Assembly (NCBI GenBank): GCA_021234155.1
Contig: JAJEKV010000011.1
Location: 23,198,416-23,262,415, forward strand
DNA: 64,000 nt
Reading direction: 5' to 3'
From: Isoetes taiwanensis
Lineage: Eukaryota; Streptophyta; Lycopodiopsida; Isoetales; Isoetaceae
Positions 35,441-47,900 of this stretch are shown here, piece by piece. Under the pieces are notes generated by a model. That model was not told where the DNA came from, made no database searches, and saw only the letters and a list, made by a program, of their open reading frames with translations. A program made the position numbers and the translations under genes. Numbering within the stretch: position 1 is the stretch's first letter; the number at the start of each line of letters is the position of its first letter.

Positions 35441-36717
35441 TTATGCAGATCTTGTTCTCGCGTAAAAGCCTGTACATATCAAGGTAATATCAATCTCAGA
35501 AATTCTGGTGACAGCTACAAAATAAATACCAATATGTACGTAGGCTTCAGCTATGAATAAATGTTTACGATGGATCTCTTGACGCACTGCTTCACCAATA
35601 TTATGTGCTGCACTCACGCTAAGAAAGGGATCCACCTGAAGTGTTGTAAACATGACACAATGATGATATTTTAAATAGGATAAACTTGAAAAGGTAATGA
35701 ATGAAAATAACCTCAATGTGAACATCAACATAGATTGATGATCCAGCCCGGCGACCTCTTAGATCATGGCACCCCTGCCATTTTTTTATGCAAGAGACTT
35801 TACAGATCAAAATTGATCTAGTAACATTCGTCCACAGAAGAAGAAAAGGTAGGAAGCAAAGAAGAAGTGAAACAGTCATCGACAGGACCTACTGTTATCA
35901 GCTGTAAACTTCTAATATCAAGAAACATGACATGGACAGTGTAAGCATCGCCATGGAACAACGCACCTGTACACCTTGCACAGTTAAAACAGTTTTTCGG
36001 ATGGGTGAAAGGACATTCTCAGAGACACCTTTATCAACCAATTCCTGCAGACTGAGAATAGCATAAAAAACAGTTAAAACTCTGGATCATGTTTGTGAAA
36101 TGCTAGGAGTTACACACAATTAAAACAAGCCCACATTAAAAAAAGTTGGAAGGAACACATCAATTAAGCAACTGGTAGAATTAATTGCCAAGAAATGAGC
36201 TTAGCTTCCATCACGAAAGACTATATGTACTATCATCATCTACTGAAATATGAGAGATTCAAGCTTTAATAATAGATGCCACGCATGGCAGCCTAATGAA
36301 AATTGAGGGCGTAAGCTGAACTTGATGCAGTTTGAACGATATCTACAACATCATATATCTTACTTAGAAACATAGAGAGACGGTGCAGAAGAATTTATTG
36401 ATGCCGATGCCTGTCAATAATTCATGGGACGTGCCATCAATATCAATGGGACATATCAAAAGAGCCAAACCCAATTACTCCTTCAGTGCACAATGACCCT
36501 GGTATGCAAATCAAAATATCTGATGCTTACTTTTAATGTATAAACTGAAAAACTGTATAATGTTGAAAACACATTAAGGCACTGAAAAGTTCCAAATGTT
36601 TGCAGCATGCATTGATAGTGTATCCAAATAAGGAGAACAAGGAATATGCAAAAACATTTAAGGACAAGAGCCATACCTGTATGACAACATCAAAACCAAG
36701 CTGTCGTCTCCTCGGAT
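35441..36717 (-). pseudogene. MTPC1-like cation diffusion facilitator, C-terminal exons only
   Basis: Five exons on the minus strand join in phase: 36717-36677, 36044-35967, 35774-35712, 35635-35530, 35469-35441. They encode LGFDVVIQ, ELVDKGVSENVLSPIRKTVL, TVQGVQ, CHDLRGRRAGSSIYVDVHIE, VDPFLSVSAAHNIGEAVRQE and AYVHI. This is the cytosolic domain of plant CDF metal transporters of the MTPC1 type, which export or sequester divalent metals. The six-helix membrane domain is not found between here and the next gene at 37.4 kb, so this is either a 5'-truncated gene or one whose other exons lie beyond a long intron. The last exon (FYARTRSA, then stop) is less certain because the family usually reads HIDP at that point. 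No internal stops occur. Confidence 0.75.
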
Positions 36718-37410
36718 CTGTGCAAGATGATATGTTAAATGTTGGACATGGAGCAAATCAACTCGAAATTCAGAATTTAGGCCAGAATGGACCCTTACCT
36801 GATAATCTGTTTTGTAGGTGAAGCAAATATGATTGATGCGCAGGCAACTGAGCTGAGTGCGAAAGACAAGATCGAAAAAGATGAAATCTGTAGCCTGCCA
36901 TCATTGTCAGCCTGAATTAGCATGTGAAATAACCTGCAAGAATAAAAAAAATAGACTTTACTGAACTTATGCAATGCAGCTCACTTGATATTGCATCAAG
37001 GTCTTCATTTTCCTTAGGAGACAAGTCTGGTTTCAAAGATAACATGTAGAACCATACAAAATGATCTACAATAGAAATAGAACTGGAAAATAGTGAACAA
37101 TAAAATTGAAAGAGCATCTGCTAGAGATCCATTTACAGGAGAAACTTCTTCCACAAAGAGCATAATGCAAAATTGACAACAAATTCGACCAAATAATTAA
37201 GCAAAGATATTGTTTGAAGCCAGAATAAGAGTAGAAAATGAACATTCTATTTTAAACCCACTTGGTGAGCCATACAAAAAGCTGCTTTCTTCCATATGCA
37301 GAAAGCCTTGGATCTACAAGCGCCAAAATAACAAGAGAGGTCCAAGACATGTCCTCAACAGCACTAAACTAATCCGCAATCAATAGCAAAATAATAATTA
37401 GACGCAGATC

Positions 37411-39541
37411 CTAACTATCAGCAAGTTTTAGAGTGGTCCGATCAAAAGTACGAGACACCCATCCTTCTTTGGTAACCTCCACGATCTTTGTCTTGATACA
37501 AGCTATGGCAAAATTCTTGTATAAGTCTGACCCTTTAGCTTTGGACTTTGCAAGAGCAAGAAATGCATTGCTGTTTTCTCGTTTGGAGTTGCTGCAGAAA
37601 TTTAAGATCTCGAAAGGTGTAACTTCATCTAATCTTTCTTTTCCCAATGCAACTAAACAGACATTTTTATGCATTGCAGACCCTAGTGAGGCAAAATCCT
37701 TTAAAGCTTGGCCATTAATAACCTGCACGACAACCAAAATTAGACAACCAAAATTTAAGTATAAAGCATGTTACCTGCATCTTAGAGTCATGAATAATCT
37801 TGCAGGCTTCAGATTCTGTAAGCGGAGAGAGGCGATTGATTGGCCAACGTATGTACCATGCCTTCATGTCACTTCCCAAGTCTCCAAATGTGTCAACTCC
37901 AGCACATGGTGGATATGGCAGTGCCACCTCACCACAATCCTCATCCACAACTTGCACAATCAAGGAAACATTGCCATCGCCAATTAATACACCATGAATG
38001 AGGCCCTCTGGATCCACACGATGGATCTTTCCCACTCCCATTGGCGTACCATCCGTCACCAAAGATACAAACTGATTGTCATGATAACTTTTGTTCTTCA
38101 AACACAAACAAAGACAAACTTAATTTCTTTCATGCTATTTCCATCTAAAAATTGCAAATCTTATGAAATATACCTCATCGCGAATATGTTGAGCTACCCA
38201 TTCTGAATCCACACTTCCGTCACTTTGTCGTTTTCTCTGATATCGTGCTGCTGGTTCTTTCATTGATTCTTTTTCTGCATCATCATCAGATTCATCATCT
38301 TCCACAAAAGAAAGTCTCTTATCAAGAGTTGAACGGGTCATGCATTCTGGCCACGACAGTTCCTCCTACATAAAAATGAAAATGAGAAAAAGAATTAATG
38401 AATACACCAACAGCATACAAAATAGGGAATTGGTGACTCGTAGAAATAAAAAATGCACACGTACCCCTATTGACAGTCCTCCAATCTTCTTTTTTGTGTA
38501 TATGTGGTCCTTTTCAAAAGGAAGGCATACATCAGCCATGTTAGCACCAAGACTCGATATTTTAACGGTCAATATATGATAGGAAATATTATCAACTCTG
38601 CAAATAACATCAGCAGCCCCAATGACAAACTCCTTATCATAGAAAAATGGAGGACGTTGGTAACCTGCAGACAAGAGCTTATCAAAAAATGATAAATCCG
38701 TCTTATCCAGTGTCAAGGATGATGCAACCAATGAAACATGGTCATCTTCTTCATAGTTTCGAGGAAACTTATTCTCTCTTAGCCTTAAGCGTCTCTTTGC
38801 ACCTGAAATAACTGAGTTAACTGTCTCCCTAACAAACCTTTCTGGGACAGGATAGGTCACATTTGGCCAACATATTGTCTTCAAAGATCCATCTGCCATC
38901 AGACGGTCCACTAACTTATCCCTCGTCTTTATCCATTTGTTGTTTCTTGAAGAAACCCTCTTGAATTCTGGTAAAGTGAAGTTTGGGAAAGCTTCTAACG
39001 CAGCAGCTCGGATTACTCGATGATTCTCCATCATCAAAATCCATTGTGCATGATGACCTGTTTTTTTCAAAGCTAATCTACCATTCTTTTCTGATCCCCT
39101 ACTCAAGGATGTAAAAACCAGCGCTGCATTTGGAATTTTATCTGACCGCATTTGCCCAAATTGCTCCAATATATCACTACTATGCTTTTTATTTTTTTTC
39201 CCTCCCACAATAGGAACTTGATGAACAGATGGTGCTGAATGATCAAATGATGGCTCAGCCCTAGAATTAGAGATAGAAAAAATACCTTCACTATTTGAAA
39301 GAGATTGGGACTTGATTTCATCCCGCAAAGCAACAATTCCTGCAGCTATCCCAATCACTAGTCCCAACTTCTGCCAATCAGATGACTCCAAATTAAGAAA
39401 CGAAATTCCAAAAATGTGATTCTCATTGATGCTACACTCAATCTAGCCAGAGAAAGAAGGAAATCTCTTGGCAATGTAAGAAGCGACTTGAGATGGCTCC
39501 CATTTAGATACTTCAGACACAAACGGCACTTGATAAGCCAT
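37411..39541 (-). CDS. SAM-like domain plus DUF8039-like protein, four exons, one in-frame stop
   Basis: Exons on the minus strand: 39541-38465, 38365-38174, 38095-37775, 37722-37411; all junctions are GT-AG and phase 0. The N-terminus resembles a sterile alpha motif fold (KWEPSQVASYIAKRF, then INENHIFGISFLNL, DWQKLGLVIGIAAGIVAL). A TAG at 39445-39443 interrupts it; from there the frame is open for 600 codons. The middle has KFPRNYEEDDHVSLVASS and a basic RRLRLRE stretch. Exon 3 (VSLVTDGTPMGVGKIHRVDP, GLIHGVLIGDG, WYIRWPINRL) resembles the DUF8039 region found in plant transposon-associated proteins. Exon 2 is acidic then basic (FVEDDESDDDAEKES, RYQRKRQSDG). Function is unknown; the SAM part suggests self-association or protein binding. 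A strong donor AG|GTAAGT at about 39580 hints at a 5' exon, so the stop may be avoided by another start. Confidence 0.6.
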
Positions 39542-39964
39542 GTTAATCAGAAAGAGGTGCAATCGGTTGGAAAACCACTTACCTTATACTCACGATGGCA
39601 TCCGTTGAAAAGCTCAGAATAATTTCCGCCGTAATGCTTTATCCTGGCGGAGGCGTTTCCATACCTGATAGTTGGATTGATTTACTGTGGCGTTTCCCAC
39701 CAGGTATTGATTTCTGTGGTGGTTTGAAATTAGGTTTAGGACTCTTACGAAAAACCCTATTTTTTTCGTAACTTTTGCATTTTTTGGATTGCTGGTGAAT
39801 GTTAAATCTTCTTGACTTAAAAAATCATTCTACAAGCAAGCAACCATGTAGTTGAAGGCACAAAGAAATGTGAAGAGGGTGCATTTGCAAGTCATTTGTT
39901 ATGATTAAGTGTTTTGTTTGAGATGTGTGGATTTTTTAAATAAGTGCTCTATGCGAATGCAATA

Positions 39965-40224
39965 CCTTGGCCAAACTTGCCCGTTCAGTAGCTTCAGATG
40001 AACTAGGCCAAATAAAGAGATTAATTAGAAAAACAAGACATGAGAATAAGAAAGAATATTTATGCAAAAGGCAATGAAGAAAACAAATTGGATGGATTGC
40101 AATAAGATGTTATAGAGTTACACGGGTCTCACTTCAAGCATGTACGTGTTCAATTGCTACCTCACCGGCAGGACTTGAAGTTTTCAAACACACATATAGG
40201 GTGATTGTGTAGACATTCACTATT
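39965..40224 (+). repeat. Direct repeat, left copy, bounding the 687-bp array
   Basis: Starts CCTTGGCCAAACTTGCCCG and ends AGACATTCACTATT; it corresponds to 44118-44404 with a few indels, including an extra AATAACATCCACCAC-like piece in the right copy. Confidence 0.85.
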
Positions 40225-40609
40225 CTAGTGTTCAACCAAACTGGCCACTTTACTACATGATTTGAGGCAAGATGATATCCTGTCGGGCCTTTTGAACTCG
40301 ACATATAACCATCATCTGGCCAAGCAGTTCTAGTGCTTTCTCTGTAAATTATGGTGGATTTCACAAAATTGCATGGATTGTATATGTCTTAGTGCATGTG
40401 TATTTGATTGCATTGTTGCCATGATTGAAATATGGGTAAAGCATAACAATGATATGCTCATCCATTCAAGCGTGCTGCAAACGTGTGGGCATGTTTCATG
40501 AACCACGTGTGGTGACATAGGCAACGACCTCATTGTGCAATAGTGTACTTCCACTTCATATAGTTAACCACCACATGTGCTCCACCGTGCAGGCATGTTT
40601 CGTGAAACA

Positions 40610-43600
40610 CGTGCCTGTAGTACGTGCACTAGTCTTAATTAAACATAGCATGCCGACCTATACCAAGCTTGGAATGCAGTTTTGGCTTCATGCACGAGTC
40701 CAAGGCAACCAATTTACTCTAGGAACCAGCTGTTGTGACCAACATAGCCAAACTCAACTTGCTATATGCAACTAGTCGAGCTTTCGCTCGATGCACTCCT
40801 TGCCTGTAGTGCGTGCGCTAGTCTTAATTAAACGTAGCATGCACATTGGGTTCTCTCTTCAGACCCTTGTGGGAACCCTGCAGGCAAGCGCTCGACCACT
40901 TTGTAGGCAGGGAAGGCTACCAAAACCTAAACCCTACAGGTTTAGTAGGGTTTTGGTTTTGGGGCACCAAAACCTCTCCATCTGCTAATCCCACCGTCCA
41001 AATGGTAGCTCGTGTTCCCTGAATCATCTCCAAAAAGAAAAAATGGACATCCACTGCACCGGCATACCAAACCCCAAATTACCCCCTTTCCGACGTAGGG
41101 CCACGAGGTGGATATATGACGTGTTCCTCTAATTCGGCAGCTATACCGAGCTTGGAATGCAATTTTGGCTTCATGCACGAGTCCAAGGCAACCAATTTAT
41201 TCTAGGGACCAGCTGTTGTGACCAACATAGCCAAACTCAACTTGCTATATGCAACTAGTCGAAGCTTTAAACCGATGCACTCCTTGCACAGAGTCGTCGC
41301 TAGTCTTAATTAAACGTAGCATGCACAAGGAAGTAGGGGCAGTTGATCAGGGCAAGGCTCTTCATGCATGTGCCCCAGGGTAACTATGGCCTTCTAGAAG
41401 CAACCGCATAGTCGAAATTTCGTGAAGTGCCTTTCCGGCATGGCCACTGGCACCTTGTCCAGGTTATCGTGAAGCATCGCAAGGGGCAACTTTGGAAATA
41501 GGTGCCTCGGGAGGGTTTTATTTTTATCTCTCTTGGGTTCTCTCTTCAGACCCTTGTGGAAACCCTTCAGGCAAGCACTCGACCACTTTGTAGGCAGGGA
41601 AGGCTACCAAAACCTAAACCCTACAGGTTTAGTAGGGTTTTGGTTTGGGGCAACAAAACCTCTCCATCTGCTAATCCCACCGTCCAAATGGTAGCTCGTG
41701 TTCCCTAAATCATCTCCAAAAAAAAAAAACATCCACCGACATCCACCGTAGTAGTACCAACCCCCAAATTACCCCCTTTCCGACGTAGGGCCACGAGGTG
41801 GATATATGACGTGTTCCTCCAATTTGGCATCTATACCGAGCTTGGAATGCAGTTTTGGCTTCATGCACGAGTCCAAGGCAACCAATTTACTCTAGGGACC
41901 AGCTGTTGTGACCAACATAGCCAATCTCAACTTGCTATATGCAGCTAGTCGAGCTTTCGCTCGATGCAATCCTTGCATGTAGTGCGTGCGCTAGTCTTAA
42001 TTAAACGTAGCATGCACAAGGAAGTAGGGGCAGTTGATCGGGGCAAGGCTCTTCATGCATGTGCCCCAGGGTAACTATGGCCTTCTAGAAGCAACCGCAT
42101 AGTCGAAATTTCGTGAAGTGCCTTTCTGGCATGGCCACTGGCACCTTGTCCAGGTTATCGTGAAGCATCGCAAGGGGCAACTTTGGAAATAGGTGCCTCG
42201 GGAGGGTTTTTTTTATCTCTCTTGGGTTCTCTCTTCAGACCCTTGTGGGAACCCTTCAGGCAAGCGCTCGACCACTTTGTAGGCAGGGAAGGCTACCAAA
42301 ACCTAAACCCTACAGGTTTAGTAGGGTTTTGGTTTTGGGGCACCAAAACCTCTCCATCTGCTAATCCCACCGTCCAAATGGTAGCTCGTGTTCCCTGAAT
42401 CATCTCCAAAAAGAAAAAATGGACATCCACGGCGGTAGCCGCACCAACCCCAAATTACCCCCTTTCCGACGTAGGGCCACGAGGTGGATATATGACGTGT
42501 TCCTCCAATTCGGCATCTATACCGAGCTTGGAATGCAGTTTTGGCTTCATGCACGAGTCCAAGGCAACCAATTTACTCTAGGGACCAGCTGTTGTGACCA
42601 ACATAGCCAAACTCAACTTGCTATATGCAACTAGTCGAGCTTTCGCTCAATGCAATCCTTGCATGTAGTGCGTGCGCTAGTCTTAATTAAACGTAGCATG
42701 CACAAGGAAGTAGGGGCAGTTGATCGGGGCAAGGCTCTTCATGCATGTGCCCCAGGGTAACTATGGCCTTCTAGAATCAACCGCATAGTCGAAATTTCGT
42801 GAAGCGCCTTTCTGGCATGGCCAGTGGCACCTTGTCCAGGTTGTCGTGAAGCATCGCAAGGGGCAACTTTGGAAATAGGTGCCTCGGGAGGGTTTTTTTT
42901 TTTATCTCTCTTGGGTTCTCTCTTCAAACACTTGTGGGAACCCTTCAGGCAAGCGCTCGACCACTTTGTAGGCAGGGAAGGCTACCAAAACCTAAACCCT
43001 ACAGGTTTAGTAGGGTTTTGGTTTTGGGGCACCAAAACCTCTCCATCTGCTAATCCCACCGTCCAAATGGTAGCTCGTGTTCCCTGAATCATCTCCAAAA
43101 AGAAAAAATGGACATCCACTGCACAGCCGTACCAACCCCCAAACTACCCCCTTTCCGACGTAGGGCCACGAGGTGGATATATGACGTGTTCCTCCAATTC
43201 GGCATCTATACCGAGCTTGGAATGCAGTTTTGGCTTCATGCACGAGTCCAAGGCAACCAATTTACTCTAGGGACCAGCTGTTGTGACCAATAGCCAAACT
43301 CAACTTGCTATATGCAACTAGTCGAGCTTTCGCTCGATGCAATCCTTGCCTGTAGTGCGTGCGCTAGTCTTAATTAAACGTAGCATGCACAAGGAAGTAG
43401 GGGCAGTTGATCGGGGCAAGGCTCTTCATGCATGTGCCCCAGGGTAACTATATATGGCCTTCTAAAAGCAACTGCATATTTGAAATTTCGTGAAGTGCCT
43501 TTCTGGCATGGCCAGTGGCACCTTGTCCAGGTTGTCGTGAAGCATCGCAAGGGGCAACTTTGGAAATAGGTGCCTCGATAGGGTTTTTTTTTTTTTATCT

Positions 43601-44060
43601 CTCTTGGGTTCTCTCTTCAGACCCTTGTGGGAACCCTGCAGGCAAGCGCTCGACCACTTTGTAGGCAGGGAAGGCTACCAAAACCTAAACCCTACAGGCT
43701 TAGTAGGGTTTTGGTTTTGGGGCAACAAAACCTCTCCATCTGCTAATCCCACCGTTCAAACGGTAGCTCGTGTTCCCTGAATCATCTCCAAAAAGAAAAA
43801 ATGGACATCCACTGCACAGCCGTACCAACCCCCAAATTACCCCCTTTCCGACGTAGGGCCACGAGGTGGATATATGACGTGTTCCTCCAATTCGGCAGCT
43901 AATTCAACTATGGCCTTCTAGAAGCAACCGCATAGTCGAAATTTCGTGAAGTGCCTTTCTGGCATGTCGTGAAGCATCGCAAGGGGCAACTTTGGAAATA
44001 GGTGCCTCGGGAGGGTTTTTTTTTTCATCTCTCTTGGGTTCTCGGGGCGTTTGATAGTTG
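40610..44060 (+). repeat. ~687-bp tandem repeat array
   Basis: Five or so head-to-tail units are marked by CTTAATTAAACGTAGCATGC at 40823, 41305, 41996, 42682 and 43369 (spacing 482, 691, 686, 687), plus a diverged start at about 40635. The first full marker is followed by a unit that lacks about 205 bp. Each unit has TCGAGCTTTCGCTCGA and a long hairpin built on CCAAAACCTAAACCCTAC and GTAGGGTTTTGGTTTTGG, which includes the plant telo-box AAACCCTA. Both strands of each unit keep 70-90-codon frames open, but no family is recognised, and conservation of frame may simply reflect recent duplication. Confidence 0.9.
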
Positions 44061-44117
44061 TACCAACGCCCAAATTTCTGCCTCTCCCATGCATGTTTGT
44101 GTTATGCTAACATTCAC

Positions 44118-44404
44118 CTTGGCCAAACTTGCCCGGTTCAGTAGCTTCAGATGAACTAGGCCGAATAAAGAGATTAATTAGAAAAACAAGACATGAGAAT
44201 AAGAAAGAATATTTAAATAACATCCACCACAATTGCAAGAGGCAATGAAGAAGACAAATCAGATGGATCCCAATAAGATGTTCTAGAGTTAGAAATAGCA
44301 CACGGGTCTCACTTCAAGCATGTACGTGTTCAATTGCTACCTCACCGACAGGACTTGAAGTTTTCAAACACACATGCAGGGTGATTGTGTAGACATTCAC
44401 TATT
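44118..44404 (+). repeat. Direct repeat, right copy, bounding the 687-bp array
   Basis: It is the partner of 39965-40224 in the same orientation. The pair encloses the whole tandem array, as if the array grew inside or between two copies of another repeat. Confidence 0.85.
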
Positions 44405-44989
44405 AGAATGTCTTGAAGAACATTTGAACATTAGAATGCCTGGGTATTATGCAAGATGTAGTAGGCCATCTTCTAGATATACAATGTAAATGGAATGCAG
44501 TGGACCCACATGCTCCTTGGTATAGTGTGTGTCTCATAGGCTAGTTGGACATTACATATATAAGTAATCTTTTCCTTTTCCTTCTCATATATTTGTTAAT
44601 GATAAACCATTGAAATATGTTTAAACAATTGCCAAAGCAAAACATGAAAATGATCATACTATTATCTTATGAAAGAGTAGAACTATTCATCACCTAGCAA
44701 TTCAAAGGAGCAATTTAATACTGTCATAATAAAGCTGCCCGATTGAAAGAAATTGATCATTTGCTGTCATGCTTGAACTTGTAAACTTGTCATTACTTTA
44801 AGCTATAACGCATGTGGACAATTTGATAAAATTTGACTATTACATTTTTGCATGAATATTTAGCATTCGATGGATATTATTTCTTTTTGCATAATCTTTG
44901 GACGAACTCTTTCAGGCCGACATTTTTGTTGTATTTGCAATTAACCGACATCTCCAATTAACGAACATTTTTTGAATTTTTTTTTCCCA

Positions 44990-47900
44990 CCAGTCAGACC
45001 AGACCGATGACCTAATCCGACCTACCTGACACAGCACTAGGCCTGCTGTTCGGAAGGATCCAGCAGCATAGCAAGAGGTGAGTGCATCTTTTTGTGTAAG
45101 GAATGTCAATTTGGAAATTAATTACTTGAAATGAAATTCTGTCTATGGCTGCAAATTATACCTGTGGAAATTAGTTCTGTCTATGTCTATGGAAGTTAAA
45201 TACTGCAGACTTATGGCTGTCTATACAAGCAAGAGAGATATAGGAGAATTAAATCTATTAACATATTGTGATGTGCACTAGACAAATGCTAGAAAAATTA
45301 ATTCTATTTACAAATTATGATGTGCACTAGACAACAGCATTCTTTGCAGGTCATAGAGAGCAGGAATGGGAGATCGACATCTTCCACTCTTATGCAAGTG
45401 TGCAATCTGTACAAGAATTAATCCAAAAGGTTGTGTATTGGGCAGAAGCACGTATAGGTACCATAACAGACAGAGGCACTGCAAAACCAAATGTCTTGCT
45501 AATAAAATACAGGATGAAGAGAGGGTTGTTTGCACATGTCCTTGTTGTCTATGTGAAGACAACTCTGGTGTCCCTTTCACTAGAGCAGGATATTTGAAGC
45601 ATGCTAAACGTGCCAAATATAAAGATACAAATTCTGCATTGGCTGAACTCCATCAAGAAACATCTCAGTTTGGAATCACCATGGCAGGAGAGGTGTTAGC
45701 TTCTAAGGATGTGGCTGATCTGTGCATCTCCTCATTTGATGATTTACCTAATGTGCAGGAGCATGCAGATAACAGTGGCATTGATTTAGACAATCGTGAA
45801 GCTGGGCCATCTATAGTTAGCAATCAGGAGCTTCCAGATGACGGTAAGAATAAGCATGCAAATCTTGACAACCAGTTTATTGCTTATTTGCTGGAGATGC
45901 AGGGTATTCTAGATATGCACAATGCATCAGAAACACTTCAGGATGCATTACTGGCTTTGCTTTTTCAGAGTAACAGTGGTAGCTGTTTAGCATCAGTGAT
46001 TGCTGAGAAAGGTACATGGACTGGAATGGTTAATGGATCTTATGTTCCCACCAGCTTGAAGTGCATGAAGAATTTGTACAGAGATATGGGCCTCCCTCCT
46101 TTGCAAAGGCATACTGTTTGTTTACATGAAGAGGATGCATTTTATAAATTCAGAGTCATAGAAGATGGCATCAATGTGAACTGTAGCTGTAAAAGGGATA
46201 GGGATGGCCTTTTGACTAGCAGATCTGATTGCATTGAGCATGAGGCATGCTCACTTTGTGGCAAGACTAGGAAGGACGCTGTCACATTTTTGTACAGTCC
46301 TGTTAGCAGTATTATGAAACTTAGATCTCAAAGCAAGACCATAGCACATAGTGATAATGAGCATTGGCGACAGCGGCAAACCTGGTTAGGCAAGGGATTT
46401 GATGAGCGGCCTTCCTCCATTTCAGAATGCTGGCATGCAAAGCGATGGAGAGAAATGCAATATTTCTGGGATCCACAAACAAAGTGGCAGTTACCGATAG
46501 TATGCAAGCACTGCAAAACTGTGATCAAGTCATCTTCTTTTGAAGTACAGGGGCAATTTGCTGATCATGGAGCGACAATTGATTTGACATGTCCACAATG
46601 CATCCGACGTGAGTCATACCAAAGGACGCAGTATTTTGGAGATCCTAGAAATCTGGCACTCATGTTGCATTGGGATGGATTTCAATCAACTCGGAGCACG
46701 ATAAGGAGCAGTGGCGTTGTGCGACTTATAGTGTTAAATGGTGGCAGGCATGTTGATGCTAAGGTCAGGGATATTACATTCCCGGTGCTCTTTATTCCAA
46801 AGGAGAGCATTACTTCCAGCACTAACAGCCTAGATCCCTTCCTACAACCATTGGTGGACGAACTCAGAGACCTTTTTGTAACAGGTGTAAAGGTAAATTA
46901 TGCACTTGAGAGTGAGTTCATTCATTCAGGACTGCCACAAGTCTTTCACCAGCGGTGCTTCTTGTATGCTATAACAGCAGACCATCCAGCGCAATGTGAA
47001 GTCTTAAAATTATCCTCAGGTGCGTACAGTTTGATAACTTCCGTTTGCTCATATATGAACATGTAGTTTGATGAACGTGTGGATAGCTTATGAATGGCTT
47101 GTCTTCCTTTTAATTTAGGAGGTAAGGTGCCATGTAGAAGATGCGACCTTGTCTTATCTGCTGCAACTGATGGAAAGTATTACTACGACGATCTTTGGAA
47201 GAAAACAAGAGTTCCAGATGCAAAGAAGACTATGCAGCATGTACTTCAGAGCATTCAACAGCTAAATGATGGTGTGCCCAATGCTGCACGTGATACAGGT
47301 GTTCGCGGGACGAGCATGTTCTTGGGGCTGTTTCACCTCTACGGATTAGACTTGCTACATCATACTGTTGTGGATCTTATGCATACCCTAGCATTAAATC
47401 TCCTGCGTAAGTGCAATAAACTTCTATTTGATCAGAAAAAGGAGGAGGGTAATGAAAAAATTGCCATGGAGAGGTTGCAGGCCATGATTGATGTGAGGAC
47501 ACCCAAAATGAAATCTGGCAGGTGTCCAAAAGACCCATTCAAACGGCTTGGCTTCTTCAAAGCGCAAGAGCATCAATTCTTCAGTCAGTGGTATGCAGAT
47601 TATGTGGCAGCAAATTTGGTCTCTTCTTCACACTTCAACATTTCTCAAATCGCTACAGACCTTACTAGAATATTCTACGATTTTGCAAGGACAAATGGAT
47701 GGTCTGAGCAAACTGTGAATACCACTAGAAAGTTATTGCAGGCTTGGCGTCTCCAGTGGAACGAGCTCTGTGGCCATAACACAGCACCGCTTGAGCACAT
47801 GATTGGAGAAGGTCATGTGCTGGATGACATAGAAGTGATAGGTCCACCTGATGCTACCTGGTGTTACTATTTTGAGAGTACCTTTGCTAAGTTAATTCAA

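Noticed and set aside
36799-36933. Possible extra upstream exon of the MTPC1-like gene
   Set aside because: It has good splice-like ends, but the only phase that joins to the next exon contains a stop.
42183-42398. 71-codon frame repeated in each 687-bp unit
   Set aside because: It recurs because the DNA unit recurs, the opposite strand is equally open, and there is no known domain. It could be revisited with synonymous-bias data.
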